Below, piece after piece: positions 11,601 through 18,830 of a stretch of 64,000 nucleotides of DNA (position 1 is its first letter; each line of letters starts with the position of its first letter). A model generated the notes under the pieces. It saw nothing but the letters and a program-made list of their open reading frames with translations. It did not search any database and was not told where the DNA came from. The DNA is from Propionibacteriaceae bacterium. GTDB lineage: Bacteria > Actinomycetota > Actinomycetes > Propionibacteriales > Propionibacteriaceae. The stretch covers positions 27,569 through 91,568 of the forward strand of contig JAISHO010000019.1 in assembly GCA_031262485.1 (NCBI GenBank). Reading direction: 5' to 3'. The translations under genes and the position numbers were made by a program.

Positions 11601-12889
11601 AAGACCTCGTGACGCGGCATCGTATCCACAGCCTCTACGACTTCGAGAACGCCGCCCCGATTTTCGACGGTGTTCACCGCTCGTTCAAGTTCTGCCTCCT
11701 CACCACCAGTGGACTCGCCCGCCCAATCGACAACCCGACCTTCGCTTTCTTCCTCCACGACCCCCGCGACATCGAATCTTCCACCTTCACGATGACGCCG
11801 GAGGAGATCACGCTCGTCAACCCCAACACCGGCACGCTGCCGATCTTCCGCACCCGACGAGACGCCGAGATCACTCTGGGGATCTACCGTCGCGTGCCCG
11901 TGCTCATCAAGGAGGGAGACTCCGACGGCAACCCCTGGGGCATCCGCTTCATGCAAGGGCTATTCAATATGACATCTGACTCCCATCTCTTCCACACCCG
12001 CGAGGAACTCGAGGACGAAGGCTGGGTACTCAACGGCAACGTCTTCGAACGCCCACTCCCGCCCGTCTCCGCCGACGCCGAGAGAGTAGAGAGAGAGAGA
12101 GAGAGAGAGTTCGGACCGGAGCTGGAGCGCATGATGCCGCTCTATGAGGCCAAGATGATCCACCTCTACGACACCCGCTGGGCCACCTACGAGCCCGATG
12201 GAGCCACCCGGCTCATGATCGACGAGGAGAAATACGCCCGGAAACCGCCGATGCCGAGGTACTGGGTGCCTGAGGATGAGATCGACAAGAAGCTTCAGGG
12301 AAAGTGGGATAAGAACTGGTTCCTTGGGTGGCGTGATATCTGTCGTGCGACTGACGAACGCACCTGCATTTCCGCAATGCTTCCAAGGGTCGCCGTTGGG
12401 AATAAATTACCTTTAGCCTTGGCCGACCAGCACCATGATGTCGCTGCGGCCCTTCAATCCATCATGGCTTCATTCGCCTTTGACTTCGTCGCCCGTCAGA
12501 AGCTCGGAAGCACGACTATGAACTTTTTCATCCTTCAACAACTGGCTGCGCCACATCCAGGTTTCAATATTGATGGGCTCCTCCTCGATCGTCCTCTCTA
12601 TTCCTGGATTGGCACGCGTGTCGACCGCCTCAACGCTTGGACGACGACCGCCGAGACCCGGGACCATCTGCGCGCTGAACTCGACGCCCTCATGTTCCAC
12701 GTGTACGGCCTCAACCGAGAAGACGCCGCCTACATCATGGAGACCTTCCCCATTGTCAAGCGCAAGGACGAGGCCGCCCACGGCGAGTACCGCACGAAGC
12801 GTCTCATCCTCGAGGTTTACGACGCCATGGCCGAGGTCATCGGTTCAGGCCAGGTTTATCAGTCCGCGTCCACAAGGGCAGCCACATGA
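8678..12889 (+). CDS. Eco57I/PglX-like N6-adenine DNA methylase with C-terminal TRD, DrmMI-like
   Basis: A 1403-residue class I adenine methylase. Motif I is DPACGSGHF (from 540) and motif IV is NPPW (861-864), the signature of N6-adenine methylases. TGSYYTP precedes motif I, as in Eco57I/PglX enzymes. The N-terminal 450 residues resemble those of large type IIG or BREX methylases; I could not confirm a nuclease site there. From about residue 1150 the protein is a target-recognition region (PLYEAKMIHLYD, LGWRDICR, SFAFDFVARQK, YIMETFPIVK) that has a paralogue at 14077-14925. A perfect (AG)11 repeat at 12088-12109 encodes the alternating Arg-Glu stretch just before the TRD. The start overlaps the SNF2 stop. 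The enzyme would mark self DNA and set the specificity of the island. Confidence 0.9.
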   Translation: MTTSGAISIEGRIAPTGLLTHLRDGTLGPADSHAPSAYHLGGRQTINDAVSRAWTWLLGSYQSWQEAQVKDPNGFHSTSPTLTRDRWLLPLLQELGFGRLSPSGGIDLAREGTPDHYPVSYQWEQIPIHLLGPGVDLDHRNPGVPGAARAPQAMIQELLNRDDDRLWAILSNGHRLRLLRDSKELAGSAYIEIDLDAIFSNESFADFLLLWKLCHVSRLEPRPGPEGEKTLAECWLEIWRADAARTGERALDHLRDGVTQAIERLGSGFIAHPANGELRDALRSGALSTEAFHRHLLRLVYRLIFLFVTEDRDLLIPTAAVDDHGESGQGDDRHVVSPATKKRYIDYFSTQRLRRQAYRRSGSTTQSDLWQGCSLVLRALGSDDPRRIPLGLPVLGGLFDPTEGKPFSLEKSVAYRPDEPLVTGHLDNHALLKAIRALSWFPTKQGLQPVDYRNLDFEELGGVYESLLELVPRPSVDTHTYKLVSVGGNDRKTTGSYYTPTSLVDTLLASALDPVVDEKLRGAPDQTEAEKRLLSITVCDPACGSGHFLVGAARRLARRLASIRSGEDEPTPSEVRKALRDVVGRCVYGVDLNPLAAELAKVSLWIAAADPGKPLLFLDSRIRVGNSLLNATPALVEEGLPDEAFTPITGDDKKVAAAAKKRNKKERDDDPRHRERFAAYGDNLVLPGLDIRATDQESLFTISGSVTDDDILAREHEELLGAPNDVSIVRGYARRFRDIERSPEHRRRQILCDAWLAAFVWPLKEEAAVPAPGQIYGGERRVGPPAALTTDTLVQLRAALETNSSITHLRSTIAEVETLAHDYHFFHWHIEFPEIFDTVSSPSDKAGPEGWSGGFDCVIGNPPWDLIELNEKEYFSSRDPDISTASGAQRKRLISNLESSDPFLYSEYFQEKHEIDATRKVLSASQRYPLTGHGRINKYSVFAELFSTIVAPHGQAGIIVPTGIATDATTQHYFKDLVTRHRIHSLYDFENAAPIFDGVHRSFKFCLLTTSGLARPIDNPTFAFFLHDPRDIESSTFTMTPEEITLVNPNTGTLPIFRTRRDAEITLGIYRRVPVLIKEGDSDGNPWGIRFMQGLFNMTSDSHLFHTREELEDEGWVLNGNVFERPLPPVSADAERVEREREREFGPELERMMPLYEAKMIHLYDTRWATYEPDGATRLMIDEEKYARKPPMPRYWVPEDEIDKKLQGKWDKNWFLGWRDICRATDERTCISAMLPRVAVGNKLPLALADQHHDVAAALQSIMASFAFDFVARQKLGSTTMNFFILQQLAAPHPGFNIDGLLLDRPLYSWIGTRVDRLNAWTTTAETRDHLRAELDALMFHVYGLNREDAAYIMETFPIVKRKDEAAHGEYRTKRLILEVYDAMAEVIGSGQVYQSASTRAAT
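12088..12109. repeat. (AG)11 simple sequence repeat inside the methylase ORF
   Basis: Eleven uninterrupted AG units, preceded by an interrupted GAGAGAG at 12080-12086, encode Arg-Glu repeats at about residues 1137-1144. Reading the shifted frames by hand, loss of one unit leads to TGA at 12145-12147 and gain of one unit to TGA at 12132-12134. Both would remove the TRD. Dinucleotide tracts of this length are classic slipped-strand phase-variation sites in methylase genes of other bacteria. Confidence 0.9.
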
Positions 12890-13003
12890 TCGACCCATCC
12901 GCAGAGGTGGCGCGGGCAACCACCACTCAAGGCAGTCAAGTGTCGATGCCCCGACCCAGAAGAGGGAGCGCACCGGCCCAGAGGCGATGTCCGACCTCAA
13001 CTC

Positions 13004-13009
13004 TAGAGT
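13004..13009 (+). promoter_or_regulatory. -10 hexamer TAGAGT, leaderless start of the DUF1016 gene
   Basis: TAGAGT is followed by six bases and then the ATG at 13016, the spacing expected when transcription starts at the start codon. It gives the DUF1016-TRD-McrBC half of the island a possible promoter of its own within the 126-base gap after the methylase. I see no clear -35 box. Confidence 0.5.
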
Positions 13010-13015
13010 GAAAGC

Positions 13016-14080
13016 ATGGATGAATTGATGTCTGAACCCGCTCTCGCGTCGCACGTCGAAAAGTTGTTTGACCAAGCATCTCTGCTCATTGAGCAGGGAC
13101 GTGCCGAAGCCGCGATCAAAGTCAACTCTGTGTTGACTATGACACATTGGTATATTGGCAAACTCATTGCTGATGATTTTCTTGACGAAAACCGCGCTGA
13201 CTACGGAAAACAGATTGTCGCGACACTGTCGCGACAATTGGTCGCCCGCTACGGCCGTGGTTTCGAGGAGAAGACGCTGCGTCGAATGGTCCAATTTTTC
13301 GAAGAGTTTCCCGACGAGCAGATTGTCGCGACAGTGTCGCGACAATTGACCTGGAGCCACATCGTCGAGATTCTCCCCGTGAGAACCCCAGAGGCACGGA
13401 TGTTCTACGCTCGACAGGTCGGGGATCACCACCTCAGCGTCCGAGAGCTCCGGAAGATCATTGCCAGGAAAGCCTTCGAACGGCAAGAGATAGCCAACTC
13501 CCAAGTGGCCGACGGTTCAGCCGTGCCACTCGACACGTTCCGCGATCCATTCCTCCTTGATTTTCTCCGCCTCCACGACTCCTACCAAGAACGCGACTTA
13601 GAGTCGGCGATCATTCGAGAACTCGAATCTTTCCTGCTTGAAGCGGGCAATGGGTGGACCTTTGTCGACCGTCAAAAGCGAATCAGCATCGACACCGAGG
13701 ATTTCTACCTCGACCTTCTCTTCTACTCCCGGCCGCTACGCCGCCTCGTCGCCGTTGAACTGAAAATCGGCAAGTTCAAAGCCGCCTACGAGGGGCAGAT
13801 GAAGCTCTACCTCAAATGGCTCGATCGCTATGAACGCCAGCCCAGCGAAGAGGCGCCCATCGGACTCATCCTCTGCACCGAGGCCAGCCGCGAGCAGATC
13901 GAACTGCTCGAGATGCACAAGGACGGCATCGTCGTCGCCGAGTACTGGACGGATCTCCCACCGAAGAGGGAACTCGAGCAACGGCTCCAGACGATTCTTC
14001 GCGAGGCCAAGGAACGCCTCGCCCGCCGGGGCGACACCCCGCTCTCCATCACCGCCGAGACCGAGGAGGACGACGGATGA
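13016..14080 (+). CDS. DUF1016 (YhcG-like) PD-(D/E)XK nuclease-family protein
   Basis: A 354-residue protein with the DUF1016 N-terminal domain (YGKQIVATLSRQL, GRGFEEKTLRRMVQFF, SWSH-type LTWSHI) and a C-terminal PD-(D/E)XK nuclease fold with D233 and E248-L-K250. YhcG-like proteins are common in restriction islands and are thought to act as nucleases or accessory DNA-binding proteins. The gene contains two near-identical palindromic repeats encoding QIVATLSRQL and QIVATVSRQL, 36 codons apart. It ends in an ATGA overlap with the TRD gene, so the two are translationally coupled. A partnership with the TRD protein is inferred from this coupling only. Confidence 0.88.
   Translation: MDELMSEPALASHVEKLFDQASLLIEQGRAEAAIKVNSVLTMTHWYIGKLIADDFLDENRADYGKQIVATLSRQLVARYGRGFEEKTLRRMVQFFEEFPDEQIVATVSRQLTWSHIVEILPVRTPEARMFYARQVGDHHLSVRELRKIIARKAFERQEIANSQVADGSAVPLDTFRDPFLLDFLRLHDSYQERDLESAIIRELESFLLEAGNGWTFVDRQKRISIDTEDFYLDLLFYSRPLRRLVAVELKIGKFKAAYEGQMKLYLKWLDRYERQPSEEAPIGLILCTEASREQIELLEMHKDGIVVAEYWTDLPPKRELEQRLQTILREAKERLARRGDTPLSITAETEEDDG
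13214..13238. repeat. Intragenic 25-bp perfect palindrome, copy 1 (arms ATTGTCGCGACA)
   Basis: Twelve-base arms ATTGTCGCGACA and TGTCGCGACAAT flank a central C. Each arm itself contains the self-complementary TGTCGCGACA. The flanking bases CAG and TG are also shared with copy 2, so the repeated unit is 30 bp (13211-13240). Confidence 0.92.
13322..13346. repeat. Intragenic 25-bp perfect palindrome, copy 2
   Basis: It has the same arms as copy 1 with G as the central base, so it equals the reverse complement of copy 1. It lies exactly 108 bases downstream, in the same reading frame. The 30-bp context 13319-13348 differs from 13211-13240 only at the central base. Confidence 0.92.
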
Positions 14081-14925
14081 CCATAGAGACTGTCGAGCGG
14101 ATGCTGCCGCTTTATGAGGCGAAGATGATCCATCTCTACGATCATCGCTGGGCCACATACGAAGGAGAGAAGAACGCTCGCCTCCTCGACCCCGATGAGA
14201 AGCGGGACCCGACGTTCGCGCCCTCTCCTCGATACTGGGTGCGAGAGGAACTGGTATCAGACCGTCTCGGGGAAACTGAGCATCACCCTCGTCTCCTTGG
14301 ATGGCGCGATATTTGCCGCAACACCGATGCCCGGACAATGGTTGATGCCCAGTTCCCGATCGCAGCGGTGGGTCATACCATGCCACTAGCACTGACCAAT
14401 TCTTCTTCCCTTCTTCTCCAAGCTGTTTGGTCGTCATTTGCCTTTGATTACGTCGCCAGGCAGAAGGTCGGCGGCACGCATATGACGTACGGATACCTCA
14501 CTCAAATCGCCACGATCGACCCGTCGGTTTTCTCTAACCCATGCCCCTGGGCAATCGGTCAATTCGCCGATTGGATCACCTCAAGAGTCGCCACGCTGAG
14601 CTGCACCTCCTGGTCAATGGCCCCGATGGCTAAGGAGTTGACCGGCAGAGCCCAAGTCGTCGAGTGGAACCCCGACCACCGTGCCCTCATTCGCGCGGAG
14701 CTCGACGCGGCAATGTTCCACCTCTATGGCATCGCCCGGGACGACGTCGACTACATCATGGAGACCTTCCCGATCGTCAAAGAGCATGACATCGAGGAGC
14801 ACGGGGAGTATCGCACGAAGCGGCTCATCTTGGAGAACTTCGACGCGATGAACCGAGCGATCGCCGGTGAGGAGCCTTTCCGCTCCGCTGCCGAACCCTT
14901 CCTCCTGAGGAGCGCGGACCAGTGA
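14077..14925 (+). CDS. Free-standing target-recognition-domain protein, paralogue of the methylase C-terminus
   Basis: This 282-residue protein is homologous over nearly its whole length to residues 1150-1390 of the methylase at 8678-12889. Shared blocks are RMLPLYEAKMIHLYD, RWATYE, PRYWV, LGWRDICR, PLAL, SFAFDYVARQK, RAELDA, YIMETFPIVK and HGEYRTKRLILE. The middle, which would set the DNA target, is clearly different. It lacks any methylase motif I or IV. Its start overlaps the DUF1016 stop (ATGA) and its stop overlaps the McrB start (GTGA), so it is embedded in an expressed gene chain rather than being debris. It could supply an alternative specificity in trans, be a silent donor for recombination, or be the remnant of a second methylase. 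Confidence 0.87.
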   Translation: MTIETVERMLPLYEAKMIHLYDHRWATYEGEKNARLLDPDEKRDPTFAPSPRYWVREELVSDRLGETEHHPRLLGWRDICRNTDARTMVDAQFPIAAVGHTMPLALTNSSSLLLQAVWSSFAFDYVARQKVGGTHMTYGYLTQIATIDPSVFSNPCPWAIGQFADWITSRVATLSCTSWSMAPMAKELTGRAQVVEWNPDHRALIRAELDAAMFHLYGIARDDVDYIMETFPIVKEHDIEEHGEYRTKRLILENFDAMNRAIAGEEPFRSAAEPFLLRSADQ

Positions 14926-16736
14926 GCGACGAGACCATCCTCCCCTCAGTCAAACAACTGATCTGGCCAACGCTGGAGACGCTCCGTCGCCTTGGGGGAC
15001 GAGTCTCCCGGTCGGAGGTAAGGGACAATTTTCTGGAGAGGGAATTCTTCACCGACGCCCAACTTCAGCCCCACCAGGGGAAACAACCGACAGTTCTCGC
15101 GCGAGTCGATTGGGCTCTCTCTTATCTCAAAGGCATGGGTCTCGCCACCAATCCTCAACGTGGGATGTGGGAGCTGACCGACGATGGCCAGACGGCGACT
15201 CCAGACGATGCTGCAGAACGTCACCGTATCTATGTTCGTCAAGTCCGCTCCGCTGAGAACCCGACCCACGCCTGGCTCATCCTCTCCGGGAACGACGGGC
15301 GACCGCTCGTCAACCGGTGGCTGGACGACGGATTCATCTCGCTCGCCGCCTCGCATCTCAGCGGAGTCGAGCCCGGAGCGACGAAGTCGGCCGTCGAGCA
15401 AGCCATCGAGACCGGCTACGAGCACGCCGAGTACACGCAAAGGCGCAGCCTGACAGATGACTACTACGCCTTCCTCACAACCATGACCGAGGACAGCCTT
15501 GTTCTCACCCGCCACGACGACCAAGCCTGGATCGGTCGTATCACCGGGCCAGCCGAGTTCACCGAAGAGTCGCCCCACTTGCGGCGGCCCGTCGAATGGG
15601 CGGGCGGTGACTTCCTCGTCACCAGCCTTCCCGCAGCGGCGAAAACATTGCCGGGAAGCTCCCGTCTCATCATCGATCTCACCAACGTCAGCGGAGATAT
15701 CGAAGCCCTCCTCGAAACCGAAGACACCGCCGACGCACCCAGGGAAACCGACGATGATCTCACGCTGCCCCGCTCCACCCCGGAACTCGCAGACGAACTC
15801 AACCTGCCCCAAACGTGGCTCGACGACTACATCGATCTCCTGGAATCACGGCGCCAACTCATCGTCCATGGCCCTCCCGGCACGGGGAAGACCTACGTCT
15901 CCCGTGCCCTCGCCCGCCACATCGCCGGTGAAGGGAACGTCTCCATCGTCCAGTTCCACCCGTCCTACGCTTACGAGGACTTCTTCGAGGGGATCCGCCC
16001 CAAGACGACGCCCGAAGGAGCGCTCCGCTACGACCTCGTCGCCGGGCCTCTTCGCCGCCTCGCCACAGTCGCGGCGGAGGATCCCACCCAGCCGTATGTC
16101 CTCCTCATCGACGAGATCAACCGAGCCGACCTCGCCCGCGTCTTCGGCGAGTTGTACTACCTGCTCGAATACCGCACCGAGGCTATCTCCCTCCAATACT
16201 CCCCGGAACAGACTTTCTCCCTGCCGAAGAACCTTTACCTCATCGGCACGATGAACACCGCCGACCGCTCCATCGCCCTCATCGACGCCGCCATCAGGCG
16301 CCGCTTCCCCTTCATCGAGATGCATCCCGCCGAGGAACCCGTCGCCAGCTTGCTTCGGAACCACCTCATCGCCGTCGGAGCCGACGAACACCGCGCCGAC
16401 CTCCTCGACGAACTGAACCGCCGCCTCGGGGAGAGCCAACGCGAATTCCAGATCGGCCCGTCCTACCTTATGCGCGCCGAGGCGGACACCGACGCCGGGC
16501 TCGAACGGATCTGGAACCACGACATCCTCCCCCTCCTCGAAGAGCAGCTCTACGGAACCATGAACCGCGACCAGGTGCGCCACGAATTCGGGTTGACCTC
16601 GATCACACGCGCCACCAACGGCCCCACGCGACGAGCTTTCTCCGACGAAACGATCATGGCCGAGCCCACTGTCTCGCCCGCAGGCGACCCTGCGCCTAGC
16701 GGCCAGGAACCAGACGCCACCGCCACCTTCCGATGA
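14922..16736 (+). CDS. mcrB: McrB-like AAA+ GTPase with Mrr-type N-terminal winged helix
   Basis: A 604-residue motor of a methylation-dependent McrBC restriction complex. Residues 1-95 look like the Mrr N-terminal winged-helix domain (PSVKQLIWPTLETLRRLGG). The middle may be the DNA-reading domain. The AAA+ module has GPPGTGKT (317-324), Walker B LLIDEINRAD with D397/E398, and the McrB-type sensor GTMNTADRS. The GTG start overlaps the TRD stop and the stop overlaps the mcrC start. McrB uses GTP to translocate and recruits the McrC nuclease. An N6-adenine methylase upstream would not create the modified cytosines McrBC usually cuts, so the two systems are compatible. Confidence 0.93.
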   Translation: MSDETILPSVKQLIWPTLETLRRLGGRVSRSEVRDNFLEREFFTDAQLQPHQGKQPTVLARVDWALSYLKGMGLATNPQRGMWELTDDGQTATPDDAAERHRIYVRQVRSAENPTHAWLILSGNDGRPLVNRWLDDGFISLAASHLSGVEPGATKSAVEQAIETGYEHAEYTQRRSLTDDYYAFLTTMTEDSLVLTRHDDQAWIGRITGPAEFTEESPHLRRPVEWAGGDFLVTSLPAAAKTLPGSSRLIIDLTNVSGDIEALLETEDTADAPRETDDDLTLPRSTPELADELNLPQTWLDDYIDLLESRRQLIVHGPPGTGKTYVSRALARHIAGEGNVSIVQFHPSYAYEDFFEGIRPKTTPEGALRYDLVAGPLRRLATVAAEDPTQPYVLLIDEINRADLARVFGELYYLLEYRTEAISLQYSPEQTFSLPKNLYLIGTMNTADRSIALIDAAIRRRFPFIEMHPAEEPVASLLRNHLIAVGADEHRADLLDELNRRLGESQREFQIGPSYLMRAEADTDAGLERIWNHDILPLLEEQLYGTMNRDQVRHEFGLTSITRATNGPTRRAFSDETIMAEPTVSPAGDPAPSGQEPDATATFR

Positions 16737-17959
16737 CGATCCGCGTCGACCTCGCCGAGAACGGCGACGGAGTCACCCTCGCATTGGCGGAATCAGACAT
16801 CGCCTCGATCGTCGGATCCGCCCTTCTCACGCTGAGCCCGAGACCAGCGGGACTCTGGCAGGTGGCCCCACGCCCCGGCATGGTCGGGGCGCTCCGAACC
16901 GGTCATCTCGACATCGTCGTCCACCCCAAAACCAGCTTCGCCTCCCTTCTCTTCATGCTCGCCCACTCCCGTGACCCAGGATTCACCCCCAGCCTCGTCG
17001 ACGGCATCGCCGACGACGACCCCTGGCCCGCCGTCGCCGAGACATTCGTGCGCTTAGCCGAACACTCCCTCACCGGCGGGGTGCTGCGCAGCTACACCGT
17101 CGTCGACGACCAACTCCCCGTGGTGCGCGGACGCATCCGCCTCGTCGAACAGATCACCCGCCACCCCGGCCTTCCCCTCCCACTCGAAGTGCGCTACTCG
17201 ACACTCAGCGCAGACATCCCCGAGAACCGTCGCCTCCGCGCCGCCGCCCGACGCCTCACCAGTGTCATCCGGATGCCACCGGCGCTTCTCCGCCGCCTCG
17301 ACCACCTCGACCACCGCCTGAGCGTCGCGACGCTCCCTTCCTCAGGAGCCCCGCTCCCACCGTGGCGACCGACCCGGATGAATGAGCGCTACCATCACGC
17401 CCTCCGCATCTCCGACCTCATCCTCGACGGCATCGGCCTCGACACCCGAGCGGGCGACCACCCCCTCGCCTCCTTCACCGTCTCCATGGCGACCGTGTTC
17501 GAAGACTTCGTCACCGTCACACTCCGGGAATCACTCGCCCGTCTCAGTCCAGGCCACACCGTCGATCAGCACAAGCTTTTCCTCGACGAAGACCGTCGGA
17601 TCACCGTCCGCCCCGACATCGTCCACCTCGTCGACGGCCAAGAACGCGCCGTCTACGACGCGAAGTACAAAATGCCAGGAGACGACGGAATCGCCACCGT
17701 CGCCGATCTCTATCAGGTGACCACCTATTGCGCGCTCATGGGGCTCAGCCATGGCCACCTCGTCTACGCCGGAACTCACACCGACGCCACCTCGTCTGGG
17801 ACGGCGCCCCAGAGAACCCCGAGCGACACCCTGACGATTCGCCGCACTGGCGTCACGATCCACCTCCATCGGCTCAATGTCACCAAGCGACCCACCGGAC
17901 TACTCGAACAAATCGACCGCATCGCGGCAGACAGTCTCCGTTTCAGCTCTCTCCCCTGA
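16733..17959 (+). CDS. mcrC: McrC-like nuclease subunit
   Basis: A 408-residue McrC family protein. The C-terminal PD-(D/E)XK site is visible as PD295 followed by D309-A-K311 (RPDIVHLV, then AVYDAKYK). The preceding region has the McrC N-terminal fold that binds McrB rings (HPKTSFASLLFMLAHSRD). Its ATG overlaps the mcrB stop, so it is the last gene of the island series. The next gene, pgmB, starts 62 bases downstream and looks unrelated. Confidence 0.93.
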   Translation: MTIRVDLAENGDGVTLALAESDIASIVGSALLTLSPRPAGLWQVAPRPGMVGALRTGHLDIVVHPKTSFASLLFMLAHSRDPGFTPSLVDGIADDDPWPAVAETFVRLAEHSLTGGVLRSYTVVDDQLPVVRGRIRLVEQITRHPGLPLPLEVRYSTLSADIPENRRLRAAARRLTSVIRMPPALLRRLDHLDHRLSVATLPSSGAPLPPWRPTRMNERYHHALRISDLILDGIGLDTRAGDHPLASFTVSMATVFEDFVTVTLRESLARLSPGHTVDQHKLFLDEDRRITVRPDIVHLVDGQERAVYDAKYKMPGDDGIATVADLYQVTTYCALMGLSHGHLVYAGTHTDATSSGTAPQRTPSDTLTIRRTGVTIHLHRLNVTKRPTGLLEQIDRIAADSLRFSSLP

Positions 17960-18021
17960 AGTCGCCAGACTTCCCTGCTCGGTAGAATTCGTCCACACGC
18001 TTGACGAAGAGGAGGAGCGAG

Positions 18022-18762
18022 ATGACGGATCCCACGACGGTGCCGCTTGAGCCGACGGAGCCAGGCGAGGCGGGCGCCCAGGGCGCCGAGTCGAACCCTT
18101 ACGCCGCAGTCATCTTCGATCTGGACGGGGTCATCGTTCACACTGACGAGTTGCACTATCGGGCGTGGAAGGGGTTGGCCGATCGGCTCGGGCTGCCGTT
18201 CAGTCGCACAGACAACGATCAATTGCGCGGAGTGTCGCGGATGCGGAGTCTGGAGCTCCTCTTGGCGGGGCGGGCCGATTCCTACTCCGAGGCGGAGAAG
18301 GTCGCCCTGGCCGATGAGAAAAACAAGGACTACCGGGACCTGCTCAACGAGTTATCGCCCGACGATGTCAGCGAGGCGGTGCGCTGCACGTTGTGGGCGC
18401 TCCAGGAGGGCGGGTATCGCCTTGCCATCGGGTCGTCGAGCCGCAACGCCGGGCTCATCTTGCGTCACATCGAACTGGATGGGTGGTTCGAGGCGGTCGC
18501 CGACGGGTCGATGATCACCCACAGCAAGCCCGACCCGGAGGTGTTCCTCAAAGCCGCCGAACTGCTTGGGCTCAGCCCAGCCGAATGCGTCATCGTCGAG
18601 GACGCCCGCTCGGGGGTCGACGCCGCGCTCGCCGGGGGGTTCCATTGCTTCGGCATCGGCGACGCCGCCGGGCACCCGGATGTCACTTGGGCGATCGAAT
18701 CGCTGCCCGACATGTTGGCGGTGCTCCTGCCCGGGAAACCGCTGCCGCCCATTGTGTATTAA
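18022..18762 (+). CDS. pgmB: Beta-phosphoglucomutase-like HAD hydrolase
   Basis: A 246-residue HAD-superfamily enzyme with the nucleophile motif DLDGV, the substrate-loop motif GVSRMRSLELLL typical of beta-phosphoglucomutases, motif II GSSSRNA, and KPDPEVFLKAA with VEDARSGVDAA. It would interconvert beta-glucose 1-phosphate and glucose 6-phosphate. The start is ATG 18022, because AGGAGGAGCGAG directly precedes it; the TTG at 18001 lies before this ribosome site. A TAGAAT hexamer upstream (about 17982) may be its promoter. The first 25 residues are an acidic, low-complexity extension. Confidence 0.86.
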   Translation: MTDPTTVPLEPTEPGEAGAQGAESNPYAAVIFDLDGVIVHTDELHYRAWKGLADRLGLPFSRTDNDQLRGVSRMRSLELLLAGRADSYSEAEKVALADEKNKDYRDLLNELSPDDVSEAVRCTLWALQEGGYRLAIGSSSRNAGLILRHIELDGWFEAVADGSMITHSKPDPEVFLKAAELLGLSPAECVIVEDARSGVDAALAGGFHCFGIGDAAGHPDVTWAIESLPDMLAVLLPGKPLPPIVY

Positions 18763-18812
18763 GGCAACAGATAACTGAACCAAGGGTTGCCGTCAGACGA
18801 CCCGTGATGCAG

Positions 18813-18830
18813 TTGACATACTTGTCGTAT
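18813..18830 (+). promoter_or_regulatory. Promoter/operator of the RHH antitoxin gene
   Basis: CATACT at 18817-18822 lies six bases before the ATG, as in leaderless starts. It sits inside two overlapping small inverted repeats, GACA-TACT-TGTC and ATAC-TTGTC-GTAT, which would suit autoregulation by the RHH protein. Confidence 0.4.

Noticed and set aside
13214..13346. The DUF1016 palindromes as a CRISPR array
   Set aside because: There are only two copies, they are in-frame coding sequence, and no cas genes are present.
14077..14925. The separate TRD gene as a broken methylase pseudogene
   Set aside because: The frame is intact, both ends overlap neighbouring genes and the conserved blocks are complete; a remnant would not be expected to keep translational coupling. 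Kept as a lesser alternative.
18001..18021. TTG start for the beta-phosphoglucomutase gene
   Set aside because: The ribosome site AGGAGGAGCGAG lies between this TTG and ATG 18022.
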